This document shows, piece after piece, positions 1-7,900 of a stretch of 8,574 nt of DNA (positions are counted from its first letter, which is position 1; each line of letters begins with the position of its first letter). The DNA is taken from assembly GCA_012800625.1 (NCBI GenBank), contig JAAZIY010000383.1:1-8574 (forward strand), given 5' to 3'. Made by a program: the position numbers and the translations under genes. This DNA comes from Lentisphaerota bacterium (GTDB taxonomy: Bacteria; Verrucomicrobiota; Lentisphaeria; Oligosphaerales; Oligosphaeraceae). Below the pieces are notes generated by a model. The model was not told the origin of the DNA, did no database searches, and saw only the letters and a program-made list of their open reading frames with translations.

Positions 1-2
1 AT

Positions 3-94
3 TATAGTATGGCGCTTCGCGCCACCGCTGGCAAGATTAAAGAAGGCGCTTCGCGCCCTTGTTTAGGATAATATCTTGCATAGCAAGAATTTAC
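3..94 (+). repeat. Multi-hairpin repeat copy C (left arm of inverted repeat around gene 1)
   Basis: This is the reverse complement of 1403-1492, with about seven mismatches and one 2-base gap. It holds three small hairpins in series: GGCGC-TTC-GCGCC at 11-23, the same at 45-57, and CTTGC-ATA-GCAAG at 75-87. The window starts at the repeat edge, so the element may extend further left. The other two copies suggest that a GGGGTT-type hairpin arm should lie just outside the window. Confidence 0.9.
36..60 (-). terminator. Possible weak intrinsic terminator for gene 1
   Basis: Read on the minus strand, AGGGCGC-GAA-GCGCCTT (stem of about 7 pairs including one G-T) is followed by CTTT. It lies about 220 bases past the gene 1 stop. 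The short stem and interrupted T-run make it weak, and it is simply one hairpin of repeat copy C, so any terminator role may be incidental. Confidence 0.25.
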
Positions 95-142
95 CTAGCA
101 CTTTTAACAATGGTTTTTTCCTTGATTCTTCTTTGAAAACTG

Positions 143-182
143 TTAAGTTAGCGCCAATAGGCTGGTAGCCGGCGTTCCCAGG
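143..182 (-). repeat. 40-bp dispersed repeat, left copy
   Basis: Its reverse complement matches 8436-8475 with four mismatches and no gap; the shared core CTATTGGCGCTAACTTAA is identical. It sits about 95 bp downstream of the gene 1 stop, directly beside the CTTCGTG tract, and is inverted relative to its partner upstream of the large gene. Confidence 0.85.
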
Positions 183-266
183 TGTGTTTTCGTGTGTCTT
201 TGTTTCTTTGTGCCTCTTCGTGCCTCTTCGTGTGTCTTCGTGTGTCTTCGTGTCTCTTCGTGTCCT
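183..266 (-). repeat. 10-bp-period CACGAAG-type tract downstream of gene 1
   Basis: On the plus strand, units of the form TCTTCGTGTG/TCTTCGTGCC recur at 10-base spacing from about 206 to 265, with more divergent units before that. On the minus strand it reads as CACGAAGA-type repeats and begins 11 bases after the gene 1 stop. It is inverted relative to the tracts at 1362-1389 and 1829-1930. The apparent plus-strand reading frames through it are low-complexity artefacts. Confidence 0.85.
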
Positions 267-276
267 CCCCCTTTGT

Positions 277-1350
277 CTATCTCCAGGCGGGGTATCCGCC
301 GCGCAGCACGAGGATGCTGCGGCAGGGGGTTTTGCCCAGTTCGGCGGCGGCGCTGATGGCTCTCTGCTCATCTTCAGCGATCAGTATGAGCACTGCGTTG
401 GCGCTCCAGGGCGGGTTTTGCAGGTTCCAGGCGGTACTGGGGTAGGAGACACTGTCGGGTATATGCCCGTTATCGAAGTCCTCTTTATCGCGCAGATCCA
501 GCACTTTGATATCGCTTACGCCCTGCTGGGCGCGCAGCAGCTGTTTCAGCACGGCCTGCTCGATCAAGAGCGGCTTGATCTGAGCCGTTTGGCTGGTTTC
601 AGTCACTGCGGTTTCCGTTTCTGCGTTTGCCGCTGTCGGCAGGTTTTTATGGTTTCTGAAATTCAGCCAGCCCTGCAACTGCGGCAACTGCGGCTGATTG
701 CTGCGCAGGGTGAAAGGCAGGCTTTGATGGTTGGCGGCGAAGCGCTTGTCGCTGCCAGCTGGCAGCCTGGTGCAGCGCAACTGCAATTGCGCCATGCCGC
801 CGGCAGGCAGCGGCAAGGGCAGGGAGCTGAGCAGCTCGCAGCCCTCAGGCAGCTCGACAGCAGTGATCTGAGTGCCCTCGAGCGGCTCGAAAAGCCGGAC
901 TTTCAAAGGCACCGGGTTTGCGTCAAAGACGTGCAGCATGGGGGGCATCAGCTCCCAGCCAGTGCGCGTGTCGGGCAGCAGCATCTTGATTTCCAGGCGC
1001 CGCGTAGTCTCGGGGAAATTGCCGTTGACAAAGACCATGAAGCGCTGCCGGGCGTAGCGTCCTGTGGGGTCGATCTCGACTTGCAGCTCTGTGCTCTCGC
1101 CGGGCTGCAGCTCATGCTTGCCAAGTTCAGCCTTGGTGCAGCCGCAGCTGGTGCGCGGTTTTTTGAGGCGCATGAGGCTGTCGCCCACATTGCTGAGCAG
1201 GAAGCTGGCAGGTATGTGCTTGCGCGCCGCGTCCAGGCTCAGCTCGCCCAGATCCAGCGACTCAGGCTCGACCTTCAGGGCCGGCTGTGCTAGGAGAATG
1301 GCGGAAAGCTGTAAAGCCAGGAGCCATACTAGGATTTTCTCAGTCAACAT
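277..1350 (-). CDS. Exported DUF1573 protein with C-terminal cysteine-less rhodanese-like domain
   Basis: Predicted 357-residue exported, probably periplasmic protein of unknown function. Residues 1-21 look like a Sec signal peptide (hydrophobic core about 6-20, likely cleavage after LLA21). Residues about 25-125 match DUF1573, a beta-sandwich family, with its hallmark TSCGCT motif (67-72) followed by a PGE turn (83-85). Residues 126-232 look like a second beta-rich domain. A Thr/Ala/Glu-rich linker (about 236-256) leads to a rhodanese-like domain (259-357) with DLRDKEDFDNGHIP (285-298) and the terminal GGYPAW. The loop that normally holds the catalytic Cys reads AEDEQRA (325-331), with no Cys, so sulfurtransferase activity is unlikely; the only Cys in this domain is C343. 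I prefer the ATG at 1350. A GTG at 1374 would add eight residues (SKTRKH gives a more basic signal n-region), but it lies inside a CACGAAG repeat tract. Neither start has a Shine-Dalgarno sequence. The stop is TAG. Inverted multi-hairpin repeats flank the gene on both sides. Confidence 0.88.
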   Translation of the reverse strand: MLTEKILVWLLALQLSAILLAQPALKVEPESLDLGELSLDAARKHIPASFLLSNVGDSLMRLKKPRTSCGCTKAELGKHELQPGESTELQVEIDPTGRYARQRFMVFVNGNFPETTRRLEIKMLLPDTRTGWELMPPMLHVFDANPVPLKVRLFEPLEGTQITAVELPEGCELLSSLPLPLPAGGMAQLQLRCTRLPAGSDKRFAANHQSLPFTLRSNQPQLPQLQGWLNFRNHKNLPTAANAETETAVTETSQTAQIKPLLIEQAVLKQLLRAQQGVSDIKVLDLRDKEDFDNGHIPDSVSYPSTAWNLQNPPWSANAVLILIAEDEQRAISAAAELGKTPCRSILVLRGGYPAWR

Positions 1351-1361
1351 GATATGCTTGC

Positions 1362-1389
1362 GGGTTTTGGACACGAAGACACACGAAGG
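1362..1389 (+). repeat. Short CACGAAG tract upstream of gene 1
   Basis: The unit is GGGTTTTGG followed by ACACGAAGACACACGAAGG. It matches 1859-1888 in direct orientation, differing by a longer T-run and one base. It ends 12 bases upstream of the ATG at 1350 and contains the alternative GTG start at 1374. Confidence 0.85.
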
Positions 1390-1402
1390 CAGACCCCGTT
1401 AT

Positions 1403-1492
1403 GTAAACTCTTGCCATAAGACATTATCCTAAACGAGGGCGCGAAGCGCCTTTTTTAATCCTGCCAGCAGTGGCGCGAAGCGCCATACTATA
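1403..1492 (-). repeat. Multi-hairpin repeat copy A, inner part (right arm of inverted repeat around gene 1)
   Basis: This is the inverted partner of 3-94: position i on the left pairs with 1495-i down to about base 77, and beyond that with a 2-base offset. It contains GGCGC-GAA-GCGCC hairpins at 1438-1450 and 1472-1484 (TTC loops on the minus strand). The third hairpin present in the left copy is broken here because two bases (GC) are missing around 1415. It lies directly upstream of gene 1 and would sit in the gene's leader if transcription starts further right. Confidence 0.9.
1436..1456 (+). terminator. Terminator-like hairpin with T6 on the plus strand
   Basis: AGGGCGC-GAA-GCGCCTT is followed by an uninterrupted T-run (six Ts, 1451-1456) on the plus strand. 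No plus-strand gene lies upstream, so it would only stop antisense transcription entering from or across gene 1. It is the same hairpin unit as 45-57, where the T-run is interrupted. Confidence 0.3.
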
Positions 1493-1495
1493 GTA

Positions 1496-1534
1496 ACCCC
1501 AGGCGCGGAACCCGAAGGGTGGAGCGCCTGGGGT
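1496..1534. repeat. Nested hairpin (11-bp outer stem, CCC-GAA-GGG inner stem)
   Basis: The outer stem pairs ACCCCAGGCGC (1496-1506) with GCGCCTGGGGT (1524-1534). Inside it, ACCC-GAA-GGGT (1510-1520) forms a second stem with a GAA triloop; on the minus strand this reads CCC-TTC-GGG and could also fold as a C(UUCG)G tetraloop in RNA. It is part of copy A. No T-run follows directly, so it is not a classical terminator. Confidence 0.8.
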
Positions 1535-1554
1535 ACAGGATAACCCAAAAACCG

Positions 1555-1611
1555 GCGCCTGAAAGGCGCGACTTGCTGAGGCTAATCTTTTTGTAGCGCC
1601 TTTCAGGCGCT
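1555..1611. repeat. Pair of mirrored GCGCCT/AGGCGC hairpins
   Basis: Hairpin GCGCCT-GAA-AGGCGC (1555-1569) is followed 26 bases later by its exact reverse complement, with a TTC loop (1596-1610, extended by an A-T pair to 1595-1611). Each can fold alone, or the two can pair with each other into one long stem. They form the inner ends of the two arms of the large palindrome. Confidence 0.8.
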
Positions 1612-1632
1612 AGTCTTGGAGGGTACCTTGTT

Positions 1633-1669
1633 CCCTAGGCACTCCGCGCTCCGCGCTCCGCGCCTAGGG
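1633..1669. repeat. Hairpin with three tandem CCGCGCY units in its loop (copy B)
   Basis: The stem is CCCTAGGC (1633-1640) with GCCTAGGG (1662-1669). The intervening segment holds CCGCGCT, CCGCGCT and CCGCGCC at 1644-1650, 1651-1657 and 1658-1664. Gap-free alignment with the inverted 1496-1534 hairpin shows this is the same module. The heptad iteration occupies the place of that copy's inner CCC-GAA-GGG stem. Confidence 0.75.
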
Positions 1670-1671
1670 TT

Positions 1672-1696
1672 ATTTTAGTATGGCGCTCCGCGCCAT
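1672..1696 (+). repeat. Third copy of the TAGTATGGCGC hairpin (copy B, variant TCC loop)
   Basis: It matches the outer end of copies A and C (TAGTATGGCGC...GCGCCA), but the triloop is TCC instead of TTC. Here the stem is 7 bp, ATGGCGC with GCGCCAT. Similarity to the other copies fades after 1696, so copy B lacks the second GGCGC hairpin and is partial. Confidence 0.8.
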
Positions 1697-1828
1697 GGTG
1701 AGGACACATTTTCTGGGAAAACTCGCGTTTTTTATGCAATTTCATCGCTTTTTTTTGTTTTTTAGGGATGAAACCGTTTTGTTCGAAATCCTGCAATTGT
1801 AGTTGCCTGCCTAATCAGCTTCCTCTTT
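1697..1828. other. AT-rich intergenic stretch without a recognised gene
   Basis: I see no credible coding region. It holds T-runs (1727-1733, 1749-1756, 1758-1763) and a short inverted pair, TTTCATC (1740-1746) with GATGAAA (1767-1773), that encloses the T8-G-T6 tract. Read on the minus strand, it lies downstream of the large gene and upstream of gene 1, so it could hold the end of one transcript or the start of the next. No convincing promoter or terminator stands out. Confidence 0.5.
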
Positions 1829-1930
1829 TCTGTGCCTTTTGTGCCTTTTGTGGTTAATGGGTTTTTTGGACACGAAGACACACTAAGGGACACGAAGGAA
1901 CACGAAGGAACACGAAGGAACACGAATGCA
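1829..1930 (+). repeat. CACGAAGGAA tandem array with TGTGCCTTT prelude
   Basis: Three exact tandem CACGAAGGAA decamers occupy 1891-1920, flanked by degenerate units (1870-1890 and 1921-1926). GGGTTTTTTGG precedes them at 1859-1869, and two TGTGCCTTT nonamers at 1831-1848. The array ends 8 bases past the TAA of the large gene. Such CACGAAG/TTTGTGCC tracts are, to my knowledge, common intergenic repeats in several environmental Gram-negative lineages; their function is unknown. Confidence 0.85.
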
Positions 1931-1938
1931 CAGCAAGT

Positions 1939-4900
1939 TTATTTCTTGGGTGTTCCTTCCAGTCGTTTCAGGATTCCGAAGATGGACTCGTCGAACTTCC
2001 AGTGGAAGGCGACGTAGAAGCCCTTGTCCCAGTGGTCGGCGCGCGAGAAGTCCTTGTCCTTGAAGCCCTCGAAGTTGTATCCGAAGGCGATGCGTGCGTC
2101 CTTTGCCAGGTTCACGCCCAGGCTGCCGCCGTAGCTGATGCTGTGGGCATTCACGTCGTATTGCGAGAGCAGCCTGCCGCCGGCGCTGATAAAGAAGCGG
2201 TCGTTGAGATCCACCCTGGCTCCCAGAGCCTTGACGTCGCTGAACAGCGGCGAGCTTAGGTAGCTGGCGTGCACCAGCTTGCAGGCGTACTTGCCTTCCA
2301 GGACCAGGCGGTGCACAGGCTGGTAGTTGGCCTCGGCGGAGAGTATGAGCTTATTCAGCCGTCCGTAGTCGGCCACGTCGGTCTTGTCCTCGTACTTCAG
2401 CTCCAGGTCGGAGATCACATTCAGCTTGTCAAAGTCCACCGGTCGGTAGGCCCAGCCCAGCAGGAAGTCCAGGCTTAGGCTGTCGTTATTGTCTTTTTTG
2501 CCGGCTATATAGTTGGCGATATTGCGTCCAAAGACGGTGTGGTCCACGTTCAGCTTCAGCGTGCCGCCGATTTCGGTCAGATATGAGGTCTCGCTGTCCT
2601 TTTCGTCGCGCAGTTCGAAGCGCGCGATGGCGGTACCTCTGCCGCCATCGGGCTGATATTCTGTGCTCAGGCTCAAGGCCCAGAAGTCGTCAGTGGTCAT
2701 TTCGCCGCGCGTGCGTATGGCGCGGCTGTATTCGGCGCTGGCACCCAGGCGCCATTCGGCGTTGAGGCTGTGCTGTAGGTCCAGTCCGGTGCCGGAGCGT
2801 ACGCGCTGCCCGTTGGCGCTGTCCTCGAGTTTATAGCGGTGGAAGGCGGTGGAGGACTCGTTGAGGCGCAGCTCCATGCCGGCACTGAGATGCACTTCGG
2901 TGTCGCCGTTGTGCACTTCGCGGCGCTCGAGACCGGCGAGCAGGTCCAGATGCTGGTTGAGGCTGTAGCGCAGGTCGGCGTTAGTGCGCGTGCTCTGGTC
3001 GGTGTCCTTGTCGCCAAAGGCCTGCTGGTGGAAGAGTTCCAGGCGCAGCTTGCGGGTCAGGTCAAAGGCGCTGCCTATGCGGGCAAATGGGCTTTTCAGG
3101 CGTTTGCCCTGGTCGGCGTCCCTGCTCAGTACTTCCTCCTGGGTGTAGCCCAGGCCCAGGGTGAATTCGCGGCTGTCCTTTCTGAAGACGAAATCATGTA
3201 TGGCGACATCGCGGCGGCGCTCCTCGGCCTTGTCGGTCTGGCGGTAGAGCTCCTCCTTGGTTGACCAGTTTTCGTTCAGGTCGAACTCGCCCTCGAAGCC
3301 GGTAGTGGTCAGTCCGGCCCGGTCTCCGCTCATGCTCAGGTTCTCGAATCTGCTGCTCACGTCGCGGTGATAGAGGCGGTATCTGGCCTTGTCGAAGCTG
3401 CCCTCCAGCTCCATCAGCCAGGCGCTGCCCTCGACATTCTCGAAGCTTTGGCTTTGCGCCACTTCGCCCTTCAGGGTCAATCCCGGCATCAGCTCGATGC
3501 CGGCGTCCAGTGCCTCGATCTTATGGTCATAGGGTGCGGCCTCGTCGCGTATGGCGCTGGCGCCTATGTGCATGGTGCGTTCAGCGTTGTGCAGCTGGCC
3601 GCGGGCACCGTAGGTATTGTAGTTTTTTGACTTGCGCCCGTCCACCTCGTAATCGACTACCACGTAGATGGGGTTGTTGTCCTCGTCACGGGAGAGCACT
3701 GGTTTTTTGAAGAGTATGCGACCGTTGCTGTAGTCTATGCTGTAATCGCTAAAGCGGTTCATGCTTTTGCTGGCCAGCACGCGGTCGGGGTGCCAGCGGT
3801 CGCGGGTCTCGATAAGGACTTTTTCGCTGTTGATGATGATATCCCTGTCCGGCAGTGTGTAGTATCCGCTCACTCCGCGGCCAGGTATCTGCAGGCCTTT
3901 TATCTGCACCTGGTCATTGCGCGAGAAGAATCCGTCCAGGTCGGCATATTTGCCTTCCAGGTGCAGCTGTGCGCCGGTCATGGCGCGTTTGTAGGCGGCC
4001 AGCTCACTCTTGTCCATATTGCTGTCAAAGTCGCCGTACATGATATAGGACTGCTCGCGCTCCAGCTTGATGTAGAGCTTGTCGCGTGATTCCGCCTCGT
4101 ACTCCTGCTCGGACTCGTCGCCGTAGACCGGGTAGTACTTAAGCGGGTCGTCGCGCTCGAAGACCTTGCGATCGTCACGCGGCTTCTTCGAGTCGTAGGC
4201 GGTGGTGAGAACAAAGTCCTTGGGCAGCGCGCCCTTGGCGAAGACCGCGATGCGGTCGTCAAATTTCCAGTCCTTGTCCTTGCCTCCGCCGCTTTCTTCG
4301 CTGTGCTTGCTGCGGCGCTCAGTGGCAGTGCCGGAGACTATGCCGTTGACAATCCAGCTGCGCTGATGCGGGGCGAAGGCCAGCTCGATATCCTGCTGCA
4401 GATTGCCGGAGCTGATGCTGATTTTGCGCAATTCCGGGCTGTGTGCGGCACTGAGGCGTATGTGGGCTGTGCCCTCTTTTATCTGCACCTGGTGTCCTGG
4501 CTCGGTGGGTCTCAGGTCCGGCGTGAGTATGTCGCCCTTGTCCACCGTGAGGGTGACCACGGCGCCGTGTCCGGTAGGCAGTCCTTCGGCGTCGAGCAGG
4601 GTGATGAGCAGCTGCGGCTCGGTGAGGCTGTCGGCCATCAGTGGCTGCGGGAAGACTTGCAGCTGTATGCTGGCCGGGGTGTTGGCGCGATAGACGCTGA
4701 TCTCGTCAACGACCGGCTCGTCGGAGCCGGGGTTGAGCGCCTCGAAGCGCACTATGTTTTTGCCCGGCCGCAGGCTGAGGCCGTAGAAGACGAAGTTGAT
4801 GCGCCGCTTCTGCGTGTCCACGCTGCGCTGGCCTATGCGGCTTTCAGGCACTTCCTCGCCATTGACATAGAGCTTGGCCTGGGCGGCCAAGAAGCAGGCG

Positions 4901-7900
4901 GCGGTGACGCTGAACTGGTTGCTGGAGATAAAGGCCTCGCCCTGCTCGGGGCTGAGGATTCGGGGGCGGAACTCGTCAAGCTCGAGCAGCTTGCGGGTCT
5001 GCTTTTTGAGCAGGGCCGGGGTCGGGTCCTGGTCGGGGGCCTGCTTGCTGCCCACCTGCACGAGCAGGCCTCTGGAAGTGGTCTGGAACTCGACCTCGTT
5101 ATAGCCGCTGGTACGCTTGCGCAGGCGCAGCTGCACTTTGGCGCGCTTCTGCTCCTCGTCCAGATGGCATTGCAGTGAGCTGACATTGGGGTCGTCCAAT
5201 GCCAGGCGCGGAGGCTGGCTGCTTTTGCTTACGCCGGGCAGCATAATATGCACTATGCCGCTGTTTTCATCGTAATGTGCCTGAGCGGCGATTTCCTCCT
5301 CGCACTCGATCAATATCCAGCTGCTTTCGCCTTTCAGCTCCACCTTGATGGGTTTGAGCACATTGTCCTGGACTACAGTAGTCGTGGTTTCGCTCTCTTC
5401 CTCGCCGCCCCCCTCAGACTGAAAAGCCTGGGCTTCCTCTTTTTCCTCTTTTATCGGCAGTACTCTGAAATTAGCCTTGTGTGGCGTGCCCCAGCGCAGC
5501 TCGACGGTGCGCGAGAGCGGGTTGAAGATATTCTGCGAGTCGATGATTTCGGCCTTCATGCCCGGCGGCAGGCTGGTCTCGTCCAGGCGCAGCACGTGCA
5601 TTCCGGGTTTGATGCCGGAGAAGTGGTACTTGCCCTCGCGGTCGGTGATAACGTAGGTGCCGTTTTCGAGGATAAGGCGCACGCCGGCCAGGCCGGGTTC
5701 GGCGTGGTTCTGGATGCGGTCATCATTCTGATCCAGGAAGACTTTTCCGAAAATAATCGAGTCGTTGTGGAATATGCCTATGTCCACATCGACGTCGACA
5801 TTGTCGCGCGAGCGTATAAATGAGCCTTTGGGCAGATAGCCGCTGGCCAGGGCCGAGTTGGTGTTGCTGCCCAGCTTGACATCCGAAGTCACTACGCAGA
5901 CATAGCTGATAATCAGCTTGGCGCCCGGCGCCAGGTCGCCCAGGCTCCAGGTGAGCACGGTGCCGTCCCGGGAGATTTCCGGTTCATCCTTGTCGCGGTC
6001 TATTTTGGCGCTATTTTTCAGGTAACGGAAGCCTTTGGGCAGTATGTCTTCGACCATTACGCGGCGTATGGTCTCAGTGCCGGCATTGGCTATGTGCAAC
6101 TCGTAGCGCACAGGGTCGCCGATCTCGACCTTGTTGTTGCTCACCTTTTTCTCCAGGGTGAGTATATTCTCGCCGCCCACTGCGTCATGCACCGGGTTGG
6201 AAGTGCGCGGCGAGTCGGTTTGATCGCTAGTGATGGCAAAGACGTTGGGTATCTCGGTGCCGTCCTTGGTGCCCTCGGCCACCTCGGCGGTGAAGCCGAT
6301 CTGACCGATGAAGCCAGGGGGGATCTCGAAGATATGCCAGGAGACGCTGTGGGTAATGGGGTCGTAGCTGCCGCTTGCGCTCACGGTTTTGCCGCTGGGG
6401 CCGGCAAGTCTGATGACCGGGCCATTGCTGATGTTGCTGATATTGCTGAGGTGCTCGCTAAGCTCGTCAGTTATAATAGTGTTAAACACCGGCCCGGGGC
6501 CATTATTGCCGAAGGTGTTGGTGTAGCGTATCTTGCTGCCGGGGTAGAGCTGCTCGTCGGACTGGTGGTCCTTGCGGAAGGGGTCCCAGAAGTCGCCCAG
6601 GTCCATGACGCGCTTGATGATATTGGAGGTCAGGTTCCAGCGGCTCGGGTTCAGGGTAGAGCTGGCTCTAACGGTGACTCTGTAGCCCCGGCCATCGTTG
6701 TCGGCATACTCTTGTGTTCCGCCGGCCCGGGTGAATTCGTTCCGTCCGTTGTTGCCTGGCTGGGCCTTTGGGTTGACCGCGTCCAGTGGTATGAGCACTC
6801 GCACTGCGACGGTTATGCTTTCGCCTGGGGCCAACGGCCCGGTATCCGGTATACCGTCGCCGTTGCTGTCAAAAAGAGTGCTGACGTTGCTGGGTTTGAA
6901 GAGAGCCTCGCCGCTTTCCGGGTGCAGGAATGCGCTACCGTCGGCGTTGTAGCGCGGCTCTATGCCGCTGACCGCCATGATTCTGGCCAGCGGGCGCCAG
7001 TTGTCGGGCAGATTGCTAAGTGAGTCGATAGTCAGGTTTATGATATCGGTGGCATTGGCGTCATTGCGCACGGTATTGAGGAAATATACGGTGTTGCCGG
7101 CCACCTGGGTGCCATAGGGGTTGGGTGCAGTGGCGGGCAGGCCGGGGTCTATAGTGGCGTCGCCGTTGCTGTCCAGCGGACCGAAGGTGTTGCCCAGGGC
7201 CTCGGGCTGCCTGTAGGGTCCGATAAGCAGGTCGGTGACCCGGCTTTGCACGCTGATCTGCACGGTGTTGGTGGCTTCGTCATGGCGTGGTTCGTCCTTG
7301 CGGTTGCGGTAGTCCACGCGACTGATATTTTCCACTGTGCCGGCCGGGTGATCTTCGGCGATAAGCATATCAAAGAGCACTCTGGCCTGCTGGGGCGGGG
7401 CAAACATATCGCCCTCGCCGAGGAAAAGCAGGCCGATCTCGACGATGCGCTCTTTATGGGACTCCTGCTCGGCGCTGTTGAGCTGCCGCCACTGCGAGCT
7501 GCTGCTGTCCAGCTTGAAGAGCTGCAAGTGATTGGCCGGCGCGGCGCTAAGGCTGCCGGGCACATAGCGGATACGACTCTGCGGTGCGCCCTGCAACTGG
7601 TCGGAGACCAGGACGCCGCTGCGCTGAACCCCGTCCACGCTGATGCTCTCGGCTTTGGCCGGCGCGCTGCCGTTGTTGATCAGGTCCAGGGTAAACTGCA
7701 CCTGGCTGCCCGGCGCCACCGAGATCACATTGGGGGTTTTGCGGATTTTGAGCAGGGCGTCGCGCACCAGGTCTATGCGGTTGACATTGTCGATGTCGGT
7801 CTTGCTGCTGTCGCCCAGCGATTTGCCCTGCAAGTCGTGCAGGATGTATTCGCCGTACTTGGCTGCCGGGGGCACATCGATGCGCAGCAGTAAATTGGCC

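Larger units (their letters stand above)
1471..1695. repeat. Imperfect palindrome of about 225 bp: head-to-head copies A and B of the multi-hairpin repeat
   Basis: The left arm (1471-1569) is the inverted counterpart of the right arm (1596-1695) around a 26-bp centre. In the outer 63 bases (1471-1533 against 1633-1695) I count 11 mismatches and no gap. The inner 15 bases (1555-1569 against 1596-1610) match perfectly. The 21-22 bases between these blocks are poorly conserved. Each arm carries three hairpins in the same order: GCGCCT/AGGCGC, a long CCCCAGGCGC-type stem, and GGCGC/GCGCC. Confidence 0.85.

Noticed and set aside
183..266. CRISPR array
   Set aside because: The units are about 10 bp, directly abutting and degenerate, with no spacers; this is a simple tandem repeat. 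The same applies to 1870-1930.
184..1293. Plus-strand open frame of 369 codons antisense to gene 1
   Set aside because: It starts inside the CTTCGTG repeat tract, gives a low-complexity Gln/Leu/Ala-rich protein with no recognisable domain, and mirrors the GC-rich codons of a well-supported minus-strand gene.
3..1492. Complete insertion sequence with gene 1 as transposase
   Set aside because: Gene 1 is an exported DUF1573/rhodanese-like protein without any transposase or nuclease motif. At most it is a passenger between inverted repeats, and target-site duplication cannot be tested because the window begins at the left arm.
1832..2017. Small plus-strand open frame of 61 codons through the CACGAAGGAA array
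   Set aside because: Its translation simply reads the decamer repeat and then runs antisense into the end of the large gene, with no ribosome-binding site.
4303..5178. Long plus-strand open frame antisense to the large gene (likewise 6094-7023, 7246-7893 and others)
   Set aside because: These are antisense shadows of a GC-rich gene with an intact 2154-codon frame and clear domains. Their translations show no motif, signal peptide or ribosome-binding site.
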